DNA of 6,947 bases from Desulfobacterales bacterium CG23_combo_of_CG06-09_8_20_14_all_51_8 (GCA_002772195.1 PCSG01000441.1:1-6947); one strand, 5' to 3'. Shown: positions 1-6,478, numbered from the stretch's first letter. Numbers and translations: made by a program. Notes: generated by a model from the letters alone, not told the origin.

Positions 1-434
1 CCCAGATCGGGGCCGGTCAGAACCTGCCGACCACAGGGGCCGTGTTCATCAGCGTACAGGAAAATGACAAACCCCTGGCCCTGGAGGTGGCGGCCCAGTT
101 TTTGAAAATGGGCTTTAAGATCATCGCCACCCGGGGGACATCAGACTATTTTCATGCCGGCGGCGTCTCCAGCCAGACCGTCAATAAGGTGTCCGCCGGC
201 CGGCCCCATGTGGTGGACGCCATCATGAACCGGGAAATCCAGTTTGTGATCAATACCGGCACCGGCGATAAAACCCGCCGGGACGGATATCTGATCCGTC
301 GGGCGGCCCTGAAGTACAATATCCCCTATGCGACCACCATGGCCGGGGCCCGGGCCATGTGCACGGGCATCGCCGCGCTCAAGAAAAAATCGCTGACCGT
401 ACAGACCATCCAGTCTTACCACTCACGTGATTAA
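1..434 (+). CDS. carB: Carbamoyl-phosphate synthase large subunit, C-terminal end (partial)
   Basis: This is the 3' end of carB; the reading frame is open from the left edge, with the first whole codon at base 3, and stops with TAA at 432-434. The 143 visible residues cover the C-terminal MGS-like allosteric domain of the CarB subunit, which with CarA makes carbamoyl phosphate from glutamine, bicarbonate and ATP for pyrimidine and arginine synthesis in the cytoplasm. Recognisable blocks are LPTTGAVFISV at the domain start, ATRGT, VNKVSAGRPH and IRRAALKYNIPY. By alignment from memory with E. coli CarB, the effector-site residues K954, T974, T977, K993 and N1015 have counterparts (the K of QENDK, both T of ATRGT, the K of VNKV, the N of INTGTG); the position matching T1017 is G. 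The ATP-grasp halves lie outside the window. A GTG at 42 is internal, not a start. purF follows after 35 bases on the same strand. Confidence 0.97.
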   Translation, partial: QIGAGQNLPTTGAVFISVQENDKPLALEVAAQFLKMGFKIIATRGTSDYFHAGGVSSQTVNKVSAGRPHVVDAIMNREIQFVINTGTGDKTRRDGYLIRRAALKYNIPYATTMAGARAMCTGIAALKKKSLTVQTIQSYHSRD

Positions 435-469
435 ACATCATTTTTGAAAGAAAAGAGACCGTTAATAAA

Positions 470-1891
470 ATGAAACCAGACCGGGAAGCAGAAGACAGAC
501 CCAAAGAAGCCTGCGGGATTTTCGGGATTCACAATCATCCGGAGGCGGCCCGGCTGACCTATTTCGGGCTTTACGCCCTTCAGCACCGGGGCCAGGAAAG
601 CGCGGGGATCGCGGTGGTTCGGGACGGGCGCATCGCCTATCACAAAGGCATGGGGCTGGTTTCCGATGTGTTTGACGACGACCATATGGCCTTTTTAAAA
701 GGTGAATGCAGCGCCATCGGCCATGTGCGGTATTCCACCACCGGAGATTCCATTCTGGTCAATGCCCAGCCATTTGTCATCACCCACAGCGGCAAGTCCT
801 ACGGAGTGGCCCATAACGGGAATCTGGTCAACGCCCATATTTTGAAAAAAGAACTGGAAGAAGAAGGCTCGATTTTCCAGACCACAACCGACAGCGAGAT
901 TTTTCTGCATCTGTTTGTCAAAAAACTGAAGAACGGGTTTGAACAGGCCTTGATCGACGCGGTGACCCGACTGGAAGGGGCCTATTGCTTTATTTTGCTG
1001 ACAAGCAAAGGCGAAGTGGTGGGCATTAAAGATCCTCATGGCTTCCGGCCCCTGTGTCTGGGCCGGCTCGCCAACGACCACTATGTGCTGGCTTCCGAAT
1101 CCTGCGCTCTGGACCTGGTCCAGGCGGAGTTTGTCCGGGAGCTGGATCCCGGAGAGATCGTGATCATCAGCGACGACGGCGTGAAAAGTCTTCATCCCCA
1201 TCCACCGGCCCAGCGGTCCTGCTGTATTTTCGAGCTGATTTATTTTGCCCGGCCGGATTCCACGATTTTTGGAAGCAACGTCTATCTGACCCGAAAGGCC
1301 CACGGCCGCCGGTTGGCCAAAGAAGCGCCGGTGGCGGCGGATCTGGTCATGCCGTTTCCGGATTCGGGAAATTATGCGGCGCTCGGATATGCCGAGGAAT
1401 CGGGCATTCCCTTTGATCTTGGGATGATCCGGAATCACTATGTGGGCCGCACCTTTATTCAGCCCACCCAGAGCATGCGGGATTTCAGCACGCGCATGAA
1501 GCTCAACCCGGTCAAGGAGCTGCTCCGGGGCAAGGATATCATCATTATCGAAGATTCCATCATCCGGGGGACCACCGCCAAAACCCGGGTAAATGCCCTG
1601 CGGGACTTGGGGGTAAAGCATGTGCACATGCGCATCAGCTGTCCGCCCCACCGGTTTCCCTGCCATTACGGCATTGATTTTTCCACCAAGGGGGAACTCA
1701 TCGCCGCCAAAAAAACCGTCGAAGAGCTTCGCGCGTTTCTCGGGCTGGATTCCCTTCATTATCTCTCCCTGGAAGGGATGCTCGATGCCACGGGCGTGGA
1801 ATGTCCTGAAAAAAAATTTTGTAAAGCTTGCTTTGATGGTTGTTATCCGGTAGGATTTGATGATATTGTATCAAAGACTTGTTTAGAATAG
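470..1891 (+). CDS. purF: Amidophosphoribosyltransferase (glutamine PRPP amidotransferase)
   Basis: PurF catalyses the first committed step of purine synthesis, PRPP plus glutamine to 5-phosphoribosylamine, in the cytoplasm. The 473-residue length is normal. A 14-residue propeptide precedes the nucleophile Cys15 (ACGIFG), which becomes N-terminal after self-cleavage in the B. subtilis-type enzyme. The N-terminal class II glutaminase domain shows HRGQESAG (39-46), the N116-G117 pair of the HNGNL block and D141-S-E. The C-terminal phosphoribosyltransferase domain has the PRPP loop IIIIEDSIIRGTT with E361-D362. Cys252, Cys398 and the pair Cys451-x2-Cys454 match the four [4Fe-4S] ligands of the B. 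subtilis enzyme, so this is the iron-sulfur, oxygen-sensitive type. Start ATG 470 follows a purine-rich stretch (GAAAAGAGA) but not a strong Shine-Dalgarno; translation may be helped by carB 35 bases upstream. An A8 run at 1809-1816 lies just before the last two ligand cysteines. Confidence 0.98.
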   Translation: MKPDREAEDRPKEACGIFGIHNHPEAARLTYFGLYALQHRGQESAGIAVVRDGRIAYHKGMGLVSDVFDDDHMAFLKGECSAIGHVRYSTTGDSILVNAQPFVITHSGKSYGVAHNGNLVNAHILKKELEEEGSIFQTTTDSEIFLHLFVKKLKNGFEQALIDAVTRLEGAYCFILLTSKGEVVGIKDPHGFRPLCLGRLANDHYVLASESCALDLVQAEFVRELDPGEIVIISDDGVKSLHPHPPAQRSCCIFELIYFARPDSTIFGSNVYLTRKAHGRRLAKEAPVAADLVMPFPDSGNYAALGYAEESGIPFDLGMIRNHYVGRTFIQPTQSMRDFSTRMKLNPVKELLRGKDIIIIEDSIIRGTTAKTRVNALRDLGVKHVHMRISCPPHRFPCHYGIDFSTKGELIAAKKTVEELRAFLGLDSLHYLSLEGMLDATGVECPEKKFCKACFDGCYPVGFDDIVSKTCLE

Positions 1892-1908
1892 ACCCTAAAC
1901 AGCTTTTT
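1879..1908 (+). terminator. Weak terminator-like hairpin over the purF stop codon
   Basis: GTTTAG (1881-1886) and CTAAAC (1895-1900) form a perfect 6-bp inverted repeat with an 8-base loop. T1880-A1901 and a T1879-G1902 wobble lengthen the stem to 8 bp. Three bases later comes TTTTT (1904-1908). The layout is that of an intrinsic terminator, but the stem has few G:C pairs, so termination would be partial at best. It covers the purF TAG codon and ends just before the next gene. It might lower expression of the downstream genes relative to carB-purF; this is inferred from sequence only. Confidence 0.4.
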
Positions 1909-1921
1909 ATGATTCCTGCGC

Positions 1922-1927
1922 AGGGGG
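1922..1927 (+). promoter_or_regulatory. Ribosome binding site that fixes the start of the cNMP-binding gene
   Basis: AGGGGG lies 5 bases before ATG 1933 and is the only good Shine-Dalgarno match near the candidate starts of this frame. The two upstream in-frame options, TTG 1879 (inside purF) and ATG 1909 (right behind the T-run of the hairpin), have no comparable site, so 1933 is preferred. Confidence 0.7.
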
Positions 1928-1932
1928 CATCA

Positions 1933-2466
1933 ATGATTGAGTCAAAATATTTAAAGGACAATGTCCAAAATATTCAACGGCTTATGGGGATTCCGGGATT
2001 GAAGGATTTTGAGACGCGGAATCTGGCAAAGCTCTTGCGGCTCAGCAAAATCAGGGAATATGAAAACGGGGAGGTCATCATCCGGGAAGGAGATGAGGAT
2101 CCCTGGCTGTATTTTTTGCTTTCCGGCCGGCTGATTATACGGAAAAACAACATTGAAATCGGCCGCATCGATCAGGTGGGAGAAATTTTCGGCGAAATGC
2201 GGATCATTGACAGCCTCACCCGGTCGGCTTCCGTGTATGCGGACGGGAAAGTCCTGTGTCTGGGGGTGGATACGTCGGCAAAAGGCCGCTTAAGTTCTGT
2301 CAGCACGGAAGAACGCGATGAACGCCTGGAATTTCTTTTGCTGTTGTACCGGATTTTTTCTGAATACATGTCCATCCGCCTGCGGGCCGTCAATGACGAA
2401 CTGATCAAGGCCAAAGTGGAAGCTCAGGTTCTGATGGAATCCCGGCGCGAGACATCTGAAGCGTAA
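1933..2466 (+). CDS. Stand-alone cyclic-nucleotide-binding domain protein
   Basis: The 177-residue product is a small cytoplasmic protein built around one cNMP-binding (CRP/PKA-R-type) beta-roll, with helices at both ends. Visible hallmarks are the strand-turn block NGEVIIREGDED near residues 39-50, LYFLLSGRL, and a phosphate-binding cassette with F86-G87-E88 and R97-S98-A99. The E-x8-R spacing equals that of PKA regulatory subunits, and both the glutamate that would hold the ribose and the arginine that would hold the cyclic phosphate are present, so nucleotide binding is plausible. No helix-turn-helix or enzymatic domain follows. The C-terminal part (about 120-177) is predicted to be helical and charged, perhaps for dimerisation or partner contact. 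It therefore looks like a sensor without its own output. The start choice rests on the AGGGGG site; longer forms from 1909 or 1879 remain possible. The radical SAM gene starts 35 bases after its stop. Partner and ligand are unknown. Confidence 0.88.
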   Translation: MIESKYLKDNVQNIQRLMGIPGLKDFETRNLAKLLRLSKIREYENGEVIIREGDEDPWLYFLLSGRLIIRKNNIEIGRIDQVGEIFGEMRIIDSLTRSASVYADGKVLCLGVDTSAKGRLSSVSTEERDERLEFLLLLYRIFSEYMSIRLRAVNDELIKAKVEAQVLMESRRETSEA

Positions 2467-2501
2467 CGGGCCGGGCCGCCGTTTGTCAGGTATAAATTTT
2501 C

Positions 2502-3506
2502 ATGAGCCGGACCGTTGCGTTTTCAAAACATTCCGTTAATGTTTTTTTTCACATTCTCACCCGCTGCAATCTTCATTGCCGTCACTGTTATATCAATCCC
2601 CGAGAGCACGGCGAAAATACCCTTTCCTTTGACACCATCACCGCGTGGTTGAAACTTTTTGTCGATCAGACGAAAAACGCCAACCTGATTTTCTTAGGCG
2701 GCGAGCCCACCCTCCACCCGGATCTGGATCGAGCCGTGAAAGCGGCGAAGAGGATGGGGTATGCCTCCATCACCATTGATACCAACGGGTATCTGTTTCA
2801 CGATATCATCGAAAAAATCACGCCAAAAGAAGCTGATTTCATCAGTTTCAGTTTAGATGGCGCCACATCGGCCACAAATGACCGAATCCGGGGCGATGGA
2901 TGCTACCATCACTGCATTGCCGGCATTGAAAAAACCGTGGCCCGTGGGTTTAAAACCAGCCTTATCTACACCGTCAGCAATGATAATATCCATGAACTCC
3001 CGATGATGCCCGATCTGCTGGGCCGTCTGGGAGTGAGCCGTTTTTTTATCCAGGTCATCGGGCTCAGGGGAAAATCCGCAGCCCAGGGGAAAAATCACCT
3101 TCAGGTGGACCGCTCCACCTGGCGGACGCTCATTCCAGCAGTGGCAGATCAGGCGGCTGCCATAGGCATTACCGTGACGTATCCCAAAGTGTTTCTGGAA
3201 AGCGCGGATGTTTTTGAATGCGCCGGTTTGGTTGCGGAAAATTATTTTATTTTTCCCAACGGCCGGGTCTACCGGTGCCCCTTGTGCGAAGATTATCCCC
3301 TGCACAGCTTGGAAATTCGGGATAACGTCCTTGTTCCCACCGGAAAAATCAATGAGCAGGACCTGTTTGGTCTCACAATTCCCGAAGGGTGCGTGATGAA
3401 CCGGCTGGTGCAGGCCGGAAATCTGTCGTATCGCACGGACGGGTCCCCGGAATATAAAATCGCCTGCTGCCTTTTAAAGGAAGAAGTCCCGGGCCGGAAG
3501 GTCTGA
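2502..3506 (+). CDS. Radical SAM protein with twitch-like C-terminal cysteine motif
   Basis: This 334-residue protein is a radical SAM enzyme. The cluster motif C22-x3-C26-x2-C29 sits in RCNLHCRHCY near the N terminus, GGEPT (66-70) gives the SAM-contacting GGE motif, and later blocks SFSLDG and the TIDTNG strand fit the partial TIM barrel of the MoaA/PqqE/NirJ-like branch. Downstream, C240-x13-G254-x4-C259 fits the Cx9-15Gx4C opening of SPASM/twitch domains, with C262 next to it and more cysteines at C297, C322 and C323. The full seven-cysteine SPASM pattern is not there, so a twitch-type auxiliary [Fe-S] cluster is the better guess. Such enzymes modify peptides, proteins or cofactors. No precursor peptide gene is seen in the 35-base upstream gap or 11-base downstream gap, so the substrate is unknown. 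Start ATG 2502 has a weak AGG at 2488-2490. It lies between the cNMP-binding gene and the TPR membrane gene, spaced as in an operon. Confidence 0.92.
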   Translation: MSRTVAFSKHSVNVFFHILTRCNLHCRHCYINPREHGENTLSFDTITAWLKLFVDQTKNANLIFLGGEPTLHPDLDRAVKAAKRMGYASITIDTNGYLFHDIIEKITPKEADFISFSLDGATSATNDRIRGDGCYHHCIAGIEKTVARGFKTSLIYTVSNDNIHELPMMPDLLGRLGVSRFFIQVIGLRGKSAAQGKNHLQVDRSTWRTLIPAVADQAAAIGITVTYPKVFLESADVFECAGLVAENYFIFPNGRVYRCPLCEDYPLHSLEIRDNVLVPTGKINEQDLFGLTIPEGCVMNRLVQAGNLSYRTDGSPEYKIACCLLKEEVPGRKV

Positions 3507-3517
3507 GATGGGAATTG

Positions 3518-5674
3518 ATGATAAATCTCAAAAATTTTTATTCCATTCTAAAAAATAATCCGAAAACGGTTATTTCCATTGTTTTGGTTGGAATGATCGT
3601 CGGTGTTTATTTTCAAGTTTATGCTTTTGAATTTGTCGGCTTCGACGATAATGAATATGTTTATGAAAATCCTCATGTAACAACCGGCATTTCCTTAGAA
3701 AATATTATCTGGTCGTTTACCGCTTTTCATTCGAACAACTGGCATCCCCTGACATGGATATCCCACATGATGGACTGTCAGGTTTTCGGCCTGCATCCCG
3801 GGTGGCATCATCTCGTCAATCTGCTTTTTCACATCCTCAATTCAGTGCTTTTATTTCTTGTTTTCTCAAAAATGACCGGCGGTTTATGGCAAAGCGCGTT
3901 TATCGCCGCAGTGTTTGCCATACACCCCTTGCACGTCGAATCCGTGGCATGGGTGGCGGAGAGAAAAGACGTGCTGAGCGCCTTTTTCTGGATGCTGACC
4001 CTGTGGGGTTATCATGCCTACGTCAAACTTCCCGGGATCAAGCGATATATCGGGGTTTTGCTGTTTTTTACGCTGGGTCTTTTGAGCAAACCCATGCTGG
4101 TCACATTGCCGTTTGTGTTGCTGCTCCTTGATTACTGGCCCTTGGGGCGGATTCAATTTCAGGAGAAACAATGTGATTTTACTCATTGCGTCCTATCGCA
4201 AAAAAATCTGATTCTGGAAAAAATTCCGTTATTTATTCTCTCAGGAGTTTCATCGGTAATGACTTTTGGCGCCCAGAATCACGGAGGGGTCGTAAAATCC
4301 TTTGAAACATTTCCGATGATAAACCGAATCGCAAACGCTTTTGTATCCTACCTGAGTTACATGGGGAAAATGATTTATCCGGAAAATTTGGCTTTTCAAT
4401 ACCCGTATCCGGAAAACTTGGCTTTATGGAAGGGGACGGGGGCGGTTTTGATGGTTCTTTTAATAACGCTTCTGGCAATGCACCTGGCGGTAAAACGACC
4501 CTATTTTATTGTCGGATGGCTTTGGTATCTGGGCACCCTTGTTCCGGTCATCGGCCTTGTTCAGGTGGGCATGCAGTCAATGGCCGACCGGTATATGTAT
4601 ATCCCAATGGTGGGTCTGCTGATGGTTGTATCATGGGGAGTATCTGAATTTATTCAAAGATGGAAGACCCTAAAGACAGTATCCGCAGCATCCGCAATGA
4701 TCATTATTCCGCTGTTGATGGTTGTCTCCTGGAAGCAGACCGGATACTGGGCGACCAGCAATAAAATGCTTGAGCACACGTTAAAAGTGACTTCAAATAA
4801 TTATATCGCCCATGATACGCTGGGCGTAAATCTGTTTCTGGCGGGGAAAACAGACGAAGCCATTTATCATTACTTAAAAGCCGCTCAAATATACCCGAAA
4901 AATTATTATACGCAGTTTAATTTAGGCGTTGCCCGTTTTCAGCAAGGGAAAATGGATGAGGCCATTGAGCATTACACCAAGGCCGTCTCGCTTGAACCGA
5001 ATTATGCAAAAGCCCATTGTAATCTTGGAGCGGCTTTTTTTCAGAAAAAAGAGTATGAAAAAGCAGGGGCGCATTTTTTAAAAGCAATAACCATCGAACC
5101 CGATTATATAGATGCGCATTTTAATCTGGGGGTGCTGTATTATACCGATGGGAAAATGGATGAGGCAATCCCCTGTTTTTTAAAAGTTATTGAATTTAGA
5201 CCGGATTTTGCCAATGCTTATTATTATCTGGGGCTTGTGTTTGATAAAAAAGGCATTGCAGATAAAGCCGTCACGAATTTTCAGGCGGCGTTGCGGTTAC
5301 AGCCGAATTCTGTTGAGATTCTGCTTGTTCTGGCAGGGGAATTGCTCAAACAAGGTAGCTTTAACGAAGCCATCCGCTATTACTCGGATGCATTGAAGCT
5401 GGCTCCGGATAATCTGGTGGCGCATCACAACTTAGGGGTAGCGTTCTTCAATCTCGGTCAGGTTGACAGGGCGATACAACATTATGTTAAAGCCATAAAA
5501 ATCAATCCAAATTTTGCCGACGGATATTTCAATCTGGGAGGCGCGTTATACACCAAAGGCAATATCGACGGAGCTGCTTCCTGTTTTCAGCAGGCCCTGA
5601 AAATAAAGCCAGACTATGAAGAGGCCCAAAGGGAATTGGCAAAATTATTGAATAAGAAAAAATCCGATTCATAG
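3518..5674 (+). CDS. TMTC-like membrane protein with eight C-terminal TPRs, probable GT-C-type glycosyltransferase
   Basis: The 718-residue product has two halves. Residues 1 to about 410 are a multi-pass membrane domain: TM1 at about 18-36, then a non-cytoplasmic loop with FDDNEYV (42-48), whose paired aspartates resemble the loop-1 acidic motif of GT-C/PMT-type transferases. NWHPLTWISHMMD (74-86), HPLHVESVAWVAERKDVLS (136-154) and MADRYMYIP (355-363) are blocks shared with the bacterial relatives of animal TMTC proteins, which are O-mannosyltransferases. Residues 429-700 are eight TPRs, presumably for holding a protein partner or substrate. By family logic it would use a polyprenyl-phosphate sugar to glycosylate something on the outer side of the cytoplasmic membrane; acceptor and sugar are unknown. 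ATG 3518 is chosen over the adjacent TTG 3515; GAGATGGGA just upstream may serve as ribosome site. The gene is AT-richer than carB/purF and ends 7 bases from the convergent glycosyltransferase stop. Confidence 0.9.
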   Translation: MINLKNFYSILKNNPKTVISIVLVGMIVGVYFQVYAFEFVGFDDNEYVYENPHVTTGISLENIIWSFTAFHSNNWHPLTWISHMMDCQVFGLHPGWHHLVNLLFHILNSVLLFLVFSKMTGGLWQSAFIAAVFAIHPLHVESVAWVAERKDVLSAFFWMLTLWGYHAYVKLPGIKRYIGVLLFFTLGLLSKPMLVTLPFVLLLLDYWPLGRIQFQEKQCDFTHCVLSQKNLILEKIPLFILSGVSSVMTFGAQNHGGVVKSFETFPMINRIANAFVSYLSYMGKMIYPENLAFQYPYPENLALWKGTGAVLMVLLITLLAMHLAVKRPYFIVGWLWYLGTLVPVIGLVQVGMQSMADRYMYIPMVGLLMVVSWGVSEFIQRWKTLKTVSAASAMIIIPLLMVVSWKQTGYWATSNKMLEHTLKVTSNNYIAHDTLGVNLFLAGKTDEAIYHYLKAAQIYPKNYYTQFNLGVARFQQGKMDEAIEHYTKAVSLEPNYAKAHCNLGAAFFQKKEYEKAGAHFLKAITIEPDYIDAHFNLGVLYYTDGKMDEAIPCFLKVIEFRPDFANAYYYLGLVFDKKGIADKAVTNFQAALRLQPNSVEILLVLAGELLKQGSFNEAIRYYSDALKLAPDNLVAHHNLGVAFFNLGQVDRAIQHYVKAIKINPNFADGYFNLGGALYTKGNIDGAASCFQQALKIKPDYEEAQRELAKLLNKKKSDS
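4376..4425 (+). repeat. Short tandem duplication of 30-base period inside the TPR gene
   Basis: TATCCGGAAAATTTGGCTTT (4376-4395) recurs as the same 20 bases with one C-for-T change at 4406-4425, an in-frame period of 30 bases. The encoded residues read YPENLAFQYP followed by YPENLALW. The block lies in the loop after a membrane segment, where TMTC-like proteins usually carry a proline/NLA/tyrosine-rich motif, so it may be a small duplication inside a conserved motif. Confidence 0.8.
4802..5617 (+). repeat. Eight consecutive tetratricopeptide repeats
   Basis: Eight units of exactly 34 residues (102 bases) follow each other with no insertion, residues 429-700 of the 718-residue protein. Most units show the pattern NLG at positions 6-8, G or K at 15, A at 20, Y/F at 24, A at 27 and P at 32. 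The sixth unit is the most divergent at the start (ILLVLAGELL). A short helical cap, EEAQRELAKLL, ends the array. The exact 17-mer GGGAAAATGGATGAGGC occurs in units 2 (4946-4962) and 4 (5150-5166), two units apart. Confidence 0.95.
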
Positions 5675-5681
5675 ATTCGTT

Positions 5682-6425
5682 TTACGGAAACATCTCGCAG
5701 GAAAAGAGCTTCAGTTTCGCCAGCCGGAATTTGACGGCGGTTATCAGGCAACCCAGACCGTAGGTAACGCTTCTCCTGAAATTGATGGAGGATGCTTCCT
5801 CAAAATACAAGGTGGGGCAGGTGACCTCGGCGATCATGTGACCCGCCCATAAAATCTGGGCTATCATCTGGTTGTCAAACACAAAATCATCGGAATTGCG
5901 GGAAAGGTCGATTTTTTCCAGTAATTCCCGGGAAAACGCCCGATATCCCGTGTGGTACTCAGAGAGTTTGGCCCCCAGCAGAATATTTTCCAGCATCGTC
6001 AGAACCCGGTTCGATACGTATTTCCATTTCGGCATGCCGCCTTTTAAGGCATACCCCCCCAGAATGCGGGAGCCCAGCACACAGGCATAAAGTCCGTTGC
6101 CGATCATGGACGCCATGGCTGGAATGAGCTTGGGGGTGTACTGATAATCCGGATGCACCATAATGATGATGTCGCCCCCCTGTTCCAGGGCCAGGCGGTA
6201 GCAGGTTTTCTGGTTGGCGCCATAGCCTTTATTTTGGGGATGAGTATGGACCAGCGTATTGGGGAGGGCCTTTGCGATCCGGGTGGTTTCATCCCGGCTG
6301 GCGTCATCAACAACGATCACCTGGTCCACAATTTTCTGGTCCATGACTTCATCATAGGTCCGTTTCAGCGTCGCTGCCGCATTATAGGCCGGCATGATCA
6401 CGATGACCTTTTTGCCGTTGTACAT
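5682..6425 (-). CDS. Family 2 glycosyltransferase, dolichyl/polyprenyl-phosphate mannose synthase-like
   Basis: The 247-residue product has a single GT-A-fold family 2 domain close to DPM1/DPMS-type enzymes, which move a sugar from a nucleotide donor to a polyprenyl phosphate on the cytoplasmic face of the membrane. Visible blocks are PAYNAAATL (12-20), VVDDASRDET with D40-D41 for the nucleotide, NKGYGANQK (65-73), the metal-site region MVHPDYQYTP (89-98), GSRILGG, and an LSEYHTGYRAFSRELL block matching the SGFRAY-type motif of the family. At the metal site HPD replaces the usual DxD of DPM synthases; I recall the same HPDYQY form in other bacterial members. There is no clear membrane segment; a hydrophobic amphipathic stretch near residues 222-241 might touch the membrane. 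Start ATG 6425 has a strong AGGAG at 6436-6432, 6 bases away. It has its own promoter and is convergent with the TMTC-like gene, for which it might make the donor (inference). Confidence 0.93.
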   Translation of the reverse strand: MYNGKKVIVIMPAYNAAATLKRTYDEVMDQKIVDQVIVVDDASRDETTRIAKALPNTLVHTHPQNKGYGANQKTCYRLALEQGGDIIIMVHPDYQYTPKLIPAMASMIGNGLYACVLGSRILGGYALKGGMPKWKYVSNRVLTMLENILLGAKLSEYHTGYRAFSRELLEKIDLSRNSDDFVFDNQMIAQILWAGHMIAEVTCPTLYFEEASSINFRRSVTYGLGCLITAVKFRLAKLKLFSCEMFP

Positions 6426-6449
6426 TCCTGTCTCCTGAAAAAGATTCGG

Positions 6450-6470
6450 ATACTCTCTTGAATCGAGTAT
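6450..6470 (-). repeat. Inverted repeat at the predicted 5' end of the glycosyltransferase mRNA
   Basis: ATACTC (6450-6455) and GAGTAT (6465-6470) form a perfect 6-bp dyad with a 9-base loop. It starts about where transcription from the minus-strand promoter would begin, and it lies upstream of the AGGAG site. It could be a 5' stabilising hairpin or an operator. On the minus strand GATTC (6465-6461) can instead pair with GAATC (6448-6444), which is followed by TTTTTC; the two folds exclude each other because they share bases. Confidence 0.5.
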
Positions 6471-6478
6471 GAAAAAAT

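Noticed and set aside
695..1759. Long minus-strand open frame of 354 codons opposite purF
   Set aside because: It is an antisense shadow of the GC-rich purF gene; its translation shows no family motif, and purF is certain on the other strand.
1879..1932. Upstream starts (TTG 1879, ATG 1909) for the cNMP-binding protein
   Set aside because: Neither has a Shine-Dalgarno site, and the first lies inside purF; ATG 1933 has AGGGGG at 5 bases distance. The added residues show no domain feature.
2491..2496. TATAAA just before the radical SAM gene as a -10 box
   Set aside because: The bases where a -35 box should lie (about 2468-2473) are GC-only and do not resemble TTGACA, and a start there would leave almost no leader.
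5661..5683. AATC/GATT dyad with flanking A and T runs as a bidirectional terminator between the convergent genes
   Set aside because: The stem is only 4 bp with one G:C pair and the T-run is short and offset, too weak to call.
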